A DNA stretch of 64,000 bases from Chlorocebus sabaeus (GCF_047675955.1 NC_132912.1:14792500-14856499); one strand, 5' to 3'. Numbered from the stretch's first letter, positions 45,641 through 56,977 are shown. Notes: generated by a model from the letters alone, not told the origin. A program made the numbers and translations.

Positions 45641-45720
45641 GATTTTGGTATCAGGAGTGGCTGTAATACAGGTGGCTTGGCTGGGACTCTTCAACTGGGC
45701 TGGTGGAAGTCTTATATTCT
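45641..45720 (+). mobile_element. Start of an ERVL internal region with tRNA-Leu-type primer site
   Basis: TGGTATCAGGAGTGG at 45646-45660 is one base from the complement of a tRNA-Leu 3' end, as used by HERV-L. Proviral text fades out near 45720. Confidence 0.7.
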
Positions 45721-45827
45721 TTAGTTCCTAGGATAGAAACCTGAGCTAGCAACAGTCACATCCCATGAGAAAGTTATTAAGAGAATGAATCCAGGACCTA
45801 ATGAGATCAGACAAAAGCCAGAGAGAG

Positions 45828-46125
45828 GCCGGGTGCGGTGGCTCATGCCTGTAATTCTAGCACTTTGGGAGGCTGAGGCGGGCTGATCACCTGAGGTCAG
45901 GAGTTCGAGACTAGCCAGGCCAACATGGCAAAACCCCATCTCTACTAAAAATACAAAAATTAGCCAGGCGTGGTGGCACATGCCTGTAATCCCAGCTACT
46001 TGGGATGCTAAGACAGGAGAATCCTGTGAACCCAGGAGGCAGAGGTTGCAATGAACTGAAATCATGCCAATGCACTCCAGTCTGGACAACAGGGCGAGAC
46101 TCAGTCTTTAAAAAAAAAAAAAAAA
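45828..46125 (+). mobile_element. Alu element (S-like)
   Basis: A full-length copy. GCCAGAGAGA before and TGCAGAGAGG after are a diverged target duplication. Confidence 0.94.
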
Positions 46126-46229
46126 TGCAGAGAGGGAACCTGAGGAAATGGTGGCCCTGCCTCCTGCAAGGATTCCTCATCTGTGATTGTTCATTGTTTT
46201 TTCCCCCATTCTTCTGCCAAATTCCCACT

Positions 46230-46620
46230 AACTTCCTCCAGCTCAAGGAATGCTCTTCAGGTAACTGTAGACATGAGGGAGTAAAAACAGGTGGAAGGTG
46301 TCACTCCAGTTTTAGCATGGAGTTCCTCTCTCCAGAGCTTTCTGTGAGGTTGGCTGAAGCCTTCATCAATGCTTCATTGTAGCCCAGTGTCTCCCTCTGC
46401 CCAATCCTGCCCCTTTCTCTTCCCTTTCCATCCACAGTGGTTGATCTCAGGAGCATTCCCCAATCAACGTTATACCTTAGCACCCCACTCCAGCCATCGC
46501 TGGGTCCATGAAGTGTATTTCCTGGGAGCAAACACTGCAACTCACTCAGCCATCCAGCATCAGGGAGACTCTGGGGTCCCGACTGGAGGTTTGCCACCTT
46601 CACTGCGCAGAATGCTAGGT
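46230..46620 (+). mobile_element. Unnamed LTR-like family, copy 2
   Basis: The 46336-46475 core matches 42897-43035 in the same orientation. The flanks diverge. About 3.4 kb separates the copies. Confidence 0.55.
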
Positions 46621-46691
46621 GATTTTCTCTATCGCTTCTTATAGGAACCCTCAGTAGCTACAGCAGAAGAGAGAGTGGTTCATGTGCTTGC

Positions 46692-46857
46692 AGAGCTGTA
46701 TTTCTCAAAGTCTGGTGTGTGTTCAAATCACCTGGAGAATGTGGAAGAAATGCAGAGGACCTGGCCCTACCCCTCTTCAGCAAGCCTGGGCCTCCGGCTT
46801 CTGTGTTAGTTCTCCAGGTGACGCTAGTACACACTGAAGTTTGAGAGTCGCCATTGC
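46692..46857. mobile_element. MER5A-like hAT (Charlie-group) MITE
   Basis: TTTCTCAAAGTCTGGTGTG at the left and AAGTTTGAGAGTCGCC at the right are decayed inverted ends. AAATCACCTGGAGAATGTGG and CTCCAGGTGACGCTAG lie inside. Confidence 0.7.
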
Positions 46858-47783
46858 AAAGGAGGCAGGTATGGTCTGATGCTCAGACAATATCATCAGG
46901 GCCCTCTCTTTTTCTCAATGTCTCCACCTGTCCATTGCTGTCTGGGTGTCATTCCATAGGGTCCTTCTTCATTACATGGTCAAGGCCACTAAAAGCTCTG
47001 GGTCACATCCTTTCAGCTCGTTTCAAAGGCAGACAACAAGCCTCTCAGTCCCTACATCCATACACAGGGTTTCAGGGAAAGACTGACTGGTCCATCTTGG
47101 GTTACATACTTGCCCCTCGTCACGTGCTCATGACCGTCACCGCACCCAGGGGACTGAGGGGGACTATAATTCTCCAGACTTGTATCACTGCCCATTCCAA
47201 GAACCACTGGAGGGAGGAAGTGGGTGCTATGATTAGAAACCTCCCAGAACCTCATGGAATGGGGAAGTCAGAGCTCCTTGATGTAAAGAAGGCTGCGTCC
47301 CAAAGCAGAGGAGCAAGGGATGCTGGATACAATGTTGTTCCAAATACACACAGCGCAATGGTTTGCTCCCAAGTAGACTGAATTCTAATCACAGCCATAA
47401 GACTAGTAGCTTTAACAAGGGAGAGGTATTGGTAGTAGGGGGAGAGTTTAGTGTAGTGGTTGATATCAAGGGTTTGAGAGCCAAGTGAGGGCACCTACAC
47501 ACCAGTCAAAACAAATATGTTTCAATATTTTTACAGCCCATATTTTCTCACAGATGCACACCTGTTGAATATTTTCAGCCCTGAGTATCCTCTTAATAGC
47601 CATACTTGGGTATGTACATAGGTATGTATGCTGTAGGATGTTGGAGTTACGCAAAGTCTCTCTCTGGAGCACTTGTTTTACTCAAATATTTGGGAAGGAA
47701 AACATCATTTGTATATTAAAACAAGCCTGACTACATTGCCGAACAGTGTGCAGGACAGACACAAATGTTCAGGATGAACATAA
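46858..47783. other. Unassigned, with a 175-codon chance ORF
   Basis: A plus frame is open over 46854-47381, the longest in the window by one codon. It begins at a MITE edge, shows no domain, signal peptide or membrane segment, and lacks splice or promoter context. I treat it as fortuitous. Confidence 0.4.
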
Positions 47784-47800
47784 AATGTCAAGAAAGCTTG

Positions 47801-48102
47801 GGCTGGGTGTGGCGCCTCACACCTGTAATCCCAGAACTTTGGGAGGCCGAGGTGGGTGGATCACCTGAGGTCAGGAGTTCAAGACCAGCCTTGCCAACAT
47901 AGTGAAACCTCACCTCTACTAAAAATACAAAAATTAGCTGGGCATGGTGGCGCATGCCTCTAGTCCCAGCTACTCAGGAGGCTGAGACAAGAGGATCACT
48001 TGAACCCGGGAGGTGGAGGTTGCAGTGAACTGAGATCACACCACTGCACTCCAGCTTGGGCGACAGACTGAAACTTCAACTCAAAATAAATAAATAAACA
48101 AA
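47801..48102 (+). mobile_element. Alu part of the composite
   Basis: A full-length Alu with a (TAAA)n-like tail, joined directly to L1 text. Confidence 0.95.
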
Positions 48103-48492
48103 ACTATGCCGCCATAAAAAAGGGTGAGCTCATGTCCTTTGCAGGGACATGGGTGAAGCTGGAAATCATCATTCTCAGCAAACTAACGTAAGAACAGAAA
48201 ACCAAGCACCACATGTTCTCACTCACAAGTGGGAATTGAAAAATGAGAACACATGGACATAGGGAAGGGAACATCACACACCGGGGCCTTTCAGGGGCTC
48301 GGGAGCTAGGGGAGGGATAGCATTAGGAGAAATACCTAATGTAGATAATGGGCTGATGGGTACAGCAAACCACTATGGCACGTGTATACATATGTAACAA
48401 AACTGCATGTTCTGCACAGGCACCCCAAAACTTAAAGTATAATAATAATCATAAAAATAAATAAATAAATAAATAAAAATAAAAATAAAAAT
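48103..48492 (+). mobile_element. L1PA-type 3' end of the composite
   Basis: Begins ACTATGCCGCCATAAAAAAG (end of ORF2), passes TGAGAACACATGGACATAGG and GGCACGTGTATACATATGT, and ends in an (AAAT)n tail. A relatively young primate L1. Confidence 0.95.
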
Positions 48493-48509
48493 AATGTCAA
48501 GGAAGCTCG

Positions 48510-49501
48510 AACGTGGAGTCCCTGACATAAGGGACTCTCCTGCACCAAAGACTGCAAAGCATTGTCAGAGAAACTGCCCTATAGACGACATTTGTGTCCC
48601 CATTACAAATGTGGAACTGGCAGGGTGAAGACGTTGTCTAAAGGTGCAAAGCGTACTTTTAAGTGGAGCAGGAATCCACACTATCCGCCTGGCTCAGAGC
48701 ACCTGCGCTCTCAGCAATATTGTGTTGCCTTCCTGAATTCTAGCCCTTCGCTGGTCTTGCTGGTGTTATTTTGATTTTTGGGAAATCTAATCTTCAGTGG
48801 AAAGAAAAGTTATTGAATAGCTCTCCTTAGTGAAAGAACTCACTGAGCAGAACTTTGAGGTAAGGAAGAGGGTAGGTGGTACAGTTCTGCAATGGAATGA
48901 GTGATTGTTCCACACCGTCAGGGAAGGGCTTTGCAAAGACAAACCGTTGTGTGTTTTGAGGTTTAGAGAGCCAAAGGCCAAGAAAGCCGCAGGAACAAAA
49001 CAACATTCATTGCATGGTGGAAATTTCAGAACCAGTTGCATAGGAAAGTTTGACACAATCTTCTGACTGCAATTCAACCTGTTGGTCCAAAGTTCGAAGT
49101 TGTACAATAATTGCAAAAAGATTTGCATTCAAGTAAACACTTATCAAACTACTGGAAGATGGAGGGGTAAGACTGATTGTCTATACTGATGAGCTGAGAA
49201 TTATTAGAAATATCATATGGAGATAGGGTTACAGATCATGAGTGAGTGCCAACAGAATCATGACTCTCCAGCTACTGAGAGCATCTAATTTTCCTCTACA
49301 AGTCCTCTATAAACACTTGTCGAATGAATGCATAAATAAGTGAATACATCATAATTTTTTAAAGAAAAACGTTTCTCTCAAAAATTATTTTTGATATAAC
49401 TGAAGCTCCCAGAGGTTACACATGCATGTCCCCTGGCCTTAAGCACTACAGGGCACTGTTATATATCTCTGGAAAACAATGCACGGTTAAAGAGAGATGT
49501 G
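48510..49501. other. Unique sequence, no gene supported
   Basis: A short L2-like end (AAACACTTGTCGAATGAATG) lies near 49310-49335. A 113-codon minus frame at 48787-49128 lacks any domain. Confidence 0.45.
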
Positions 49502-50180
49502 TGTCTTAGTCCATTTGGGCTGCTACAATGAAATACTATAGACTACCTGTCTTAAAAAGAATAGTCATTTATTTCTTATAGCTCTAGAGGCTGTAAAGTC
49601 CAAGATCAAGGCAGTGTTAGACTTAGTGTCTGATGAGGGTGCACTTCCTCGTTCATAGGCGGTGCCTTCTCAGCTGTGTCCTCAAGCTGGAAGGGGCTCC
49701 CTGGGGTTTCTTTTAAAATGGCAACAATGGCCAGACACAGTGGCTCACACCTAGTAATCCCAGCACTTTAGGAGGCCGAGGCAGGTGAATCGCCTGAGGT
49801 CAGGAGTTCAAGACCAGCCTGATCAACATGGTGAAATCCTGTCTCTACTAAAAATAAAAAATTAGCTGGGTGTGGTGGTGCACGCCTGTAGTCCCAGCTA
49901 CTCGGGAGGCTGAGGCAGAAGAATCACTTGAACCTGGGAGGGGGAGGTTGCAGTGAGCCGAGATTGTGCCACAGCACTACAGCCTGGGTGACAGAGCAAG
50001 ACTCCATCTCAAAAAAAATAAATAAATACATAAATAAAATAAAATGGCAACAATTCCATTCATGAAGGCGTCACCTTCATGACCTAGTTACTTCCCAAAG
50101 GCCCTACCCTCCTAATATCCTAATGTGTTAGGATTTCAGCATAGGAATTTCAGAGGGACACAGCCATTCAGACAACAGCA
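49502..50180 (-). mobile_element. MLT1-type MaLR LTR, split by an Alu
   Basis: GTGTCTTAGTCCATTTGGGC at the left, and CTAATGTGTTAGGATTTCAG plus GAGGGACACAGCCATTCAG at the right, in inverted MLT1 order. Confidence 0.85.
49729..50040 (+). mobile_element. Alu element with perfect 14-bp TSD
   Basis: AAAATGGCAACAAT at 49715-49728 and 50041-50054. The tail is (AAAT)n-like. Confidence 0.96.
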
Positions 50181-50370
50181 TTGTGCCAAAAGTATCTCAT
50201 AAATACATTGTGAATGAGAGAATGAGGGGTTTTGTTCAAAACCAAGGCATACTTTTTTATTCTATCTCTTTATGGTTTCACAAATTTAGTAATACCTCAT
50301 ATCTACCTGGTACCTCTCCATTTATAAGGCAATATTTAATAGATGGTTTCCTTTGACTTCTTCAGTGACT

Positions 50371-50380
50371 TTCTTTTTTC

Positions 50381-50423
<43 letters not shown>

Positions 50424-50701
50424 GAGACAAAACCTCACTATGTCACCCAGGCTGGAGTGCAGGAGAGCGATCTTGGCTCACTGCAGCCTCAACCTCCTGG
50501 GCTCGTGATCCTCCCATCTCAACCTTGCAGTCAGCTGGGACCGCAGGCGCGCACTGCTATGCCTGGCTAATTTTTTAATTATTTTACATTATTTGTAGAC
50601 ATGGGGTCTCCCTATCAATGCCCAGGCTGGTCTCTAACTCCTGGGCTCAAGTGAATCTTCCAAAGTGCTGAGATTATAGGTGTTAGCCATCACGCCCAGC
50701 C
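50371..50701 (-). mobile_element. AluJ-like element, minus strand
   Basis: A (TTTTC)n plus 26-base T tail, then GAGACAAAACCTCACTATG, ending CACGCCCAGCC. First of two adjacent inverted-orientation Alus. Confidence 0.94.
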
Positions 50702-50708
50702 AATAACA

Positions 50709-51018
50709 TTTTTTTTTTTTTTTTTTTTTTTTTTTGAGACAGGGTCTTGCTGTGTCACCTGGGCTGGAGTGCAGTGGTGTGATCAGAGCTCACTGCAACC
50801 TCCAACTCCTGGGCTCAAGCCATCCTCCAACCTCACCCTCCTGAACAGGTAAGACTACAGGTGTGCACCATCATGCCCAGCTAATTTTTAAATTGTTGGT
50901 GGAGACGAGGTCTCACTATGTTGCCCACACTGATCTCAAACTCCTGGGCCCAAGCAATCCTCCCACCTAGGCCTCCCTCCCAAAGTGCTGGGATTAGTGT
51001 GAGCCACTGCACCTGGTC
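50709..51018 (-). mobile_element. AluJ-like element, minus strand, adjacent copy
   Basis: A T run, GAGACAGGGTCTTGCTGTG, ending GCACCTGGTC. ATAACATTTT before and ATAACGTTTT after are the target duplication. Confidence 0.94.
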
Positions 51019-51338
51019 TTGATAACGTTTTATGGTGGACAGAACAGGTGTCCCCCAGTTTTCACAGGAAGAATTTAATCCCCACAGCCACACAACTGTA
51101 AAGAAAGGCAAGTTAGGGCGCCCTGCTTGTGAGCCATTAAGGGAGTGCAGCCTGGTAGCTTCCTATTGGCTCCTGTCGCTTCCGTAAAGTTCAGACAAGA
51201 GTCTCAGAAAGTAGGGAAGGAGGAGAGGTGCCGCCAGAAGCCTCAGACTGCCTGATGAACACATCCTTGGAGCGTTTGTAAGAATCCTGGAGGTTACTTC
51301 TTAGTTTGGGTTTTTGCATTTGATTAATCTCCCTCTCT
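51019..51338. other. No gene recognised
   Basis: Unique short spacer between Alu and THE1. Confidence 0.5.
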
Positions 51339-52026
51339 ATCAGTCTGTTCTCACACTGCTGATCAAGACATACCCAAGACTGGGTGATTTATAAAGGAAA
51401 GAGGTTTAACGGACTCACAGTTCTACATGGTTAGGGAGGCCTCACGATCATGGCAGAAGGCAAAAAAGAAGCGAAGACAAGTCTTGTCTTACATGGCAGC
51501 AGGCAAGAGGGAGCTTGTGCAGGGGAACTCCCATTTATAAAACCATCAGATCCTGTGAGACCTGTTCATTACCACGAGAACAGTCTAGAGGGCCCCGCCC
51601 CTCCGATTCCATTATCTCCGCCTAGCCCTGTCCTTGACATGTGGGGATTATTACAACTCAAGGTGAGATCTGGGGCGGGGCTCAGTGGCTCACGCCTGTA
51701 ATCCCAGCACTTTGGGAGGCCGAGGTGGGCAGATCACTCGAGGTCAGGAGTTTGAGACCAGCCTGGCCAACATGGTGAAACCCCTTCTCTACTACAAATA
51801 CAAAAATTAGCCAGGTGTGTTGGTTGGCACCTGTAGTCCCAGCTACTCAGGAGGCTGAGGCAGGAGAATCGCTTGAACCCAGGAGGCGGAGGTTGCAGTG
51901 AGCTGAGATTGCACCACTGGACTCCAGCCTAGGCGACACAGCAAGACTCTGTCCGTCTCAAAAAAAAAAAAAAAAAAGTGTGGTGGCAAGGTGAGATTTG
52001 CGTGGGGACACAACCAAACCATATCA
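51339..52026 (-). mobile_element. THE1-type MaLR LTR, split by an Alu
   Basis: CAGTCTGTTCTCACACTGCT at the left, CATTTATAAAACCATCAGAT inside, and GTGGGGACACAACCAAACC and ATATCA at the right. Confidence 0.9.
51672..51978 (+). mobile_element. Alu element inside THE1
   Basis: AAGGTGAGATCTG before and AAGGTGAGATTTG after are the target duplication. The 3' copy lies about ten bases past the A tail. Confidence 0.95.
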
Positions 52027-52740
52027 CCGTCTCAGAAGGCATTCTAAGCTTCTAAGCCCTGGTATTTGTGGAAGCTGGAACTATGTCTATGAGCAGAAGT
52101 CTCAGCCCTAGACAGTAATACTCAGCAACGCTTCTGGTTTCCTGTAGAACCTTTCAGAATGAATGGAAACACAGTAGCGAATTTTTTTGGTAAACCTGCA
52201 TTTTTCTCGTCCTTGCTGAAGTGAAGCTGTAAGTTTAGACTCCAGGCTTGGCAACCCAACCTCTTTTCCTGAGGCTTGAGTCAGCACAAAGCGCTATGCA
52301 TAAGTGCCCAAGTGAACTTAAAATATGGTCTGAATTCATCCTGGGAAGAAATGCTAAACTGAAGTTGTTCAAAGTCAATTAAAGAATTGAAGAGAGAGGG
52401 GCAGGAGGAGCCAATGGCCTGTTCTCCAGCCCTCTCCTGGCCCCCACCAATGCACAGTGCCCTTGCTATGCATGACTGTTAATGCAACTTTTAAAGCAAT
52501 ATTATTTTTGAATATAATTGTGCAAGCTCATTTAATTACAGTCATCTAATGTAACTCGTTGCTTTTCAGGAATTTCAGGAAACGTTATGCTCAAAAAGGG
52601 TGGCGAAGCCTCAGAGAGACGAAACGATTTCCTTGGTTCAGTAAATAGCTCTTATCTTTCAGTCTGTCCCCAACCCAACAATTGTTCTCTAAATAATGTG
52701 CTTCCTACGAATCCTTGTTAACCTCATTCTAGAAAGGCAA
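52027..52740. other. Unique sequence with AT-rich core, no gene
   Basis: No repeat recognised. 52465-52570 is AT-rich with TAATTACAG and ATGCATGACTG-type motifs. Confidence 0.45.
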
Positions 52741-52741
52741 T

Positions 52742-52885
52742 GCCATCTAATGGAAAACGAGAGTCAGGAGATCCAGGTTCCAGGACAACATAATTATGTG
52801 AACCTGACCAAACCCACACTTCCCTGGGCTTCATTTTCTCCTTAACCAAATGGAGAGAACAACAGCTCTTTGCAACCTCATGGTC
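52742..52885 (+). mobile_element. MIR fragment, sense
   Basis: GAGAGTCAGGAGATCCAGG, TTCCCTGGGCTTCATTTTCTC and CCAAATGGAGAGAACAACAG follow the MIR order. Confidence 0.65.
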
Positions 52886-53376
52886 AAATAAACCTACAGA
52901 TCAAATAAGGGAGGAAGCCTGAAAAGCGTTCTGAGCTCTTTAGAATAACAGGAGGTTCAATACTCTCGTTATTTGGAAAGAGATCATCATAAAGGTCAGT
53001 ATGTATCTTTAGAATTTTCTCCATAGAACCCAGGCACTTGTGTGCAAATAAAAAACCCACACAATGCTTGGGAATTCTGTCACCTTGTACACAGTGATCA
53101 CTGAGCAAATATTTGTCGTTTGTGGCGTGACCTCACCCTACAAACCATTTCGAGTCTGCATGGAGAACCCAGGAAAACACAGCGAGGGAAGGACAGGTGT
53201 TGGGAGGGGGCACTGGGAGGGCTGGGGAGAGGCAGGTTATAATGAAAAGTGCGCCGAGGAGTATTTTCTTCCATTTCCATTCCATTTCTGCCTCTAAATG
53301 TTTCTCTACCCAGTTCTTATTCCTGGATAGAGCCTGATAGAACCACTTCTAGACAATAAAGACTAGGGTAGTCCCT
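52886..53376. other. Unique sequence, no gene
   Basis: Nothing recognised on either strand. Confidence 0.5.
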
Positions 53377-53468
53377 GCACACACACACAAGCGTGCATGC
53401 ACAACCACACACACATGCACACACACAAAAACAGTCACATACACACACGCACACACACACAAATGCAC
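53377..53468. repeat. Interrupted (CA)n microsatellite, left part
   Basis: CA runs broken by GCGTGCATGCACAAC, AAAAACAGTCACAT and similar interruptions, ending at the LTR. Confidence 0.92.
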
Positions 53469-54016
53469 TGTGATGGTAATACTGAGTATCAACGTGATCG
53501 GATTGAAGGATGCAAAGTATTGATCTTGGGTGTGTCTGTGAGGGTGTTGCCAAAGGAGATTAACATTTGAGTCAGGGAACTGGGAAAGGCAGACCCATCC
53601 TCAATCTGGGTGGGCACCATCTAACCAGCTGCCAGCGCAGCTAGAATAAAGCAGGTAGGAGAAGTTGGGAGAAGCTGACTTGCTGAGTCTTCCAGCCTTT
53701 GTTTCTCTCCCATGCTGGATGCTTCCTGCCCTTGAACATCAGATTCCAAATTCTTCAGCTTTTGGACTCTTGAGCTTACACCAGTGGTTTGCCAGGGGCG
53801 CTCAAGCCTTTGGCCACAGACTGAAAGCTGCACTGTCGGCTTCCCTACTTTTGAGGTTTTGGGACTCAGACTGGCTTCCTTGCTCCTCAGCTTGCAGATG
53901 GCCTATGGTGGGACTTCACCTTGTGATCGTGTGAGTCCATACTCCTTAACACACTCCCTTTCACATGCACATCTATCCTATTAGTTCTGTCCCTCTAGAG
54001 AACCCTGACTAATACA
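53469..54016 (+). mobile_element. MLT2A-type ERVL LTR (copy 3) inside a CA repeat
   Basis: A complete LTR from TGTGATGGTAATACTGAGTA to CCCTGACTAATACA, with CA repeats directly on both sides. Confidence 0.9.
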
Positions 54017-54055
54017 CACACACGCATGTACACACATAAACACACATACACACAA
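54017..54055. repeat. Interrupted (CA)n microsatellite, right part
   Basis: CACACACGCATGTACACACA and similar, the continuation of the left CA repeat. Confidence 0.9.
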
Positions 54056-54817
54056 CCGACCAAAAGTGAACCAAACAACAAACAATAAACTCATTAATAA
54101 GATTTTCAATTGTTCAGCCTTCCCAAGCCTCCTGTCAATGCCTCTGATCTTCATAACAAGACATACACCATTGGCTTTAGCGTCTCTTTTGTCAGCGCTT
54201 CCAGAAAGCAAAGAGATGTTACCTAGAATTTGAGTGTGAATTTAAATGGTGCTCAAGGTTTCTTTACAAGACGTCAGTAAACAGTTTCCATTTTCCAGAC
54301 ATCATTCCACAGTCTGACCACCCTCTCCACCCACACCTTCCTGCTGGTTTGCTGCTTCCCACAGCTGCTGCTAACACAGTCCAGATGTTCAAATCCATCA
54401 ATGCCCTTTGACCTCTTTCTGTTGGTCTGAACATGCCTACAGCTCTAAGAGAGAAAAGATGTATTTGTTGGGACAAGGGGTCGATTCTGGGCTAGAAAAC
54501 CAAGGGAGGACTTTATTGTAATCTAAGGGCAAGCATTCTTTCATTTCATGGGAAACATTTCATTTGAGGGCCATCTATTTCCTGCTGGAACCTGACTGAT
54601 ATAACAAATAGATCAGGGAGAACAGGATGCAAAAACTATATATGTGCTATGATGGTAGTGATGATGTCTGATTGATCCATTCATTATTTCATGGGCATTT
54701 GTTGATTGATTGATTGATGGTTAACAAAGTGAAAAGCACAATGGGTAAGAAAACCATACTTCCTGGGTTGTATGATACAGTGTTCGTGACAACATTCCTT
54801 GTTATGATCAGGCTTAT
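54056..54817. other. No gene; short GATT repeat
   Basis: A GATT run (TTGATTGATTGATTGATGG) at 54702-54720 follows a decayed inverted L2-like phrase. The rest is unassigned. Confidence 0.45.
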
Positions 54818-54975
54818 TTTATTTTTAGAGACAAGGTCTAGCTTCCATCACCCAGGCTGGAGTACAGTGGTACCATCATAGTTCACTGCAGCCTTGACCT
54901 CCTGGGTTCAAGTGATCCTCTCACCTCAGCCTCCCAAAGTGCTGGGATTACAGACATGAGCCCCTGTACTCAGCT
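54818..54975 (-). mobile_element. Alu-derived monomer, minus strand
   Basis: AGAGACAAGGTCTAGCTTCC to GAGCCCCTGTACTCAGC, about 155 bp. Right-arm text is joined directly to the start of the left arm, so the centre is deleted. AluJ-like bases. Confidence 0.88.
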
Positions 54976-55264
54976 CTAAGCTATGTACTTTAATTTGGGG
55001 TTCAGAAAATATGATCTCAGTAGCTGTGGGTAAGGGAAGAATGAGAAACATGGGATCTGTACTCTCAGAGTGCAGAGGTTAGCTCAGTCCTGCAGAGTCC
55101 ATGTCTCTAAAAGGAAAGAGCAAACGGAGAAAGTCTAAGACACGATCAAGTGCCAGTTCTGCGCTCTGCAGGTTACTCTGCAGGCCAAGCTCCCTCGCCC
55201 TGCTGAATGGTAAGGCTGCTGCTTCGGGATCGAAACCTCCATAATCACAAAGTCCCGGTATGAG

Positions 55265-55382
55265 CCAGGCAGTGAGCTGAAAGCTTTTCACACAATATTG
55301 AATTTATCTTTATGACAACCCTATAAAACAGGCCTTATCTTCCTCATTCAACAGAAGGGAAAGCCGAGGCTTAAAACATTAA
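55265..55382 (-). mobile_element. MIR fragment, inverted
   Basis: AATTTATCTTTATGACAACCC, TATAAAACAGGCCTTATC and GAAGGGAAAGCCGAGGC match the inverted MIR centre. Confidence 0.65.
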
Positions 55383-55386
55383 ACTT

Positions 55387-55667
55387 CACTGAGTGTGGTG
55401 GCTCATGCCTATAATCCTAGCCCTTTGGAAGGCTAAGGTGGGTGGATCACTTGAGGTCAGAAGTTCGAGACCAACCTGGCCAACACGGTGAAACCCCATC
55501 TCCACTAAAAATACAAAGAATTAGCCAGGCACGGTGGCGGGTGGGCTGTGATCCCAGCTACTCAGGAGGTTGAGGCAGGAGAATCGCTTGAACCTGGGAA
55601 GCGGTGGTTGCAGTGACCTGAGATTGTGCCACTGCACTCCAGCCTGAGCTACAGAGTGAGACGCTGT

Positions 55668-55669
<2 letters not shown>
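55387..55669 (+). mobile_element. Alu element whose tail is a CA microsatellite
   Basis: Both arms are present up to GACGCTGTCTC. The A tail has been replaced by (AC)n. Confidence 0.94.

Positions 55670-55709
<40 letters not shown>
55670..55709. repeat. (AC)n microsatellite
   Basis: ACACAT, then about 16 uninterrupted AC units. A probable polymorphic marker. Confidence 0.95.
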
Positions 55710-55710
<1 letters not shown>

Positions 55711-56935
55711 GTAGGCAGCATCTGGACTTGCATCTGCATCTGGAGCGAAGACCACATGTTCCCACCTATACCACTGCATCATCTCTCCTCGGAATAGACA
55801 ACCCCTGGCCAAGACCAAAGGGTGTTTAGTGAAGAAGAGACAGTTATAGGTTTGGAGGCAAGCACTACCCTGCAATTGTGGTTTAATCTCTGTTATTCCA
55901 TCCACACAGTAAGAAGCAGGCTGGGAGGGCAATCGAGGGGAGCCCCCTTTGGATTCTGCATGGTACAGTCAGACGTCCACCCACAATTTGCTCTGGGTGG
56001 AAAGAAGGGAGAAGGGACAAGAAAAACAAGGTGTACCCCTGGGGCACACCAAAGATGCACTCCCATGGCGGCTCTGCTCCCTTGGAATCATCTGAGCATT
56101 ATCGCTTTATTGGAGACTGCAGTATTCGTAGGAGGGGTATAAACCCATTTGGAGTTTGAGGCTGTTGTACTTGTGACTGGGGCTGAGGGTGGGGTGACTT
56201 CATCATACGCTTCCTTTAGGGACAAGGGCAGACGACCTAGCCATACAGGAGGGTTTTTATGAGTGGCAAGCAATATAAATGGCTGTAAATTTAAAGTACC
56301 CCATAAATTCTGTAGAATTCATATTTAAGACCCGTTGATGCCCTCATAAAAAGCTACCTTACTTTCCCCCTCTGCCGAATATTCCCATATGTCATGGTTT
56401 ATGCCTGTTGTCTCAGCATGACTATTAATGGTGTCCCCATGTACTCTCAATAGTGTCGAATTGGGTGATAAATTATCGCTCTTCCTTTGCTATATGCAAT
56501 TGGTCAACAAAGAAAGGTGGGCGAGGCAGTGGGCTCTGAGCTTCAAATAGCCCAAGTGTGGTTGCAGAATGAATGTTGTCTTGCTGCATGGGCCTGGGTT
56601 ATTCAATTATCCTCTCTGATTCTTTATGTGCCAAGTGAGAATAAAATATGTGGCCAATGACTTTTACGAGCCATAATAAATAGAGGTGGTTCATAGAGTT
56701 ATAGATCTTTTAGCTAGAAACAACCTCAAGAGATCATTCAGGGTACAGGGCTATGACGAGCCATGCAGAAATCGCAGGGATGCGGTCAGCCTTCACTAGG
56801 GTCCTCTGTTACTGTTTTGGAGAAACCTACCAAGTCAACCCAGCCATGGTAAACATCACAGAGAGCTGATGACTTGGCGACTTGCGTCTTTTATCAAGTG
56901 GAATTCTAACTTTCAATTAGTCTACATCTGTGTGT
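55711..56935. other. Mostly unique, no gene; MIR-like trace
   Basis: GGCCTGGGTTATTCAATTATC and TGCCAAGTGAGAATAAAATA (56590-56650) are a weak sense MIR. Frames at 55822-56273 lack domains. Confidence 0.45.
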
Positions 56936-56977
56936 GTTTTTTAAATGTAACTTTTATTGTATATATTTAAGGTATAC

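Larger units (their letters stand above)
47784..48509 (+). mobile_element. Alu-L1 composite flanked by one target-site duplication
   Basis: AATGTCAAGAAAGCTTG (47784-47800) precedes the Alu and AATGTCAAGGAAGCTCG (48493-48509) follows the L1 tail: 17 bp with two transitions. Nothing like it lies between Alu and L1. This is the layout expected of a chimeric retrotransposition event. Confidence 0.8.

Noticed and set aside
46854..47381. A 175-codon plus-strand ORF
   Set aside because: No domain, signal peptide or membrane segment, no promoter or splice context, and it starts at the edge of a MER5-like element. A frame of this length can occur by chance in 64 kb.
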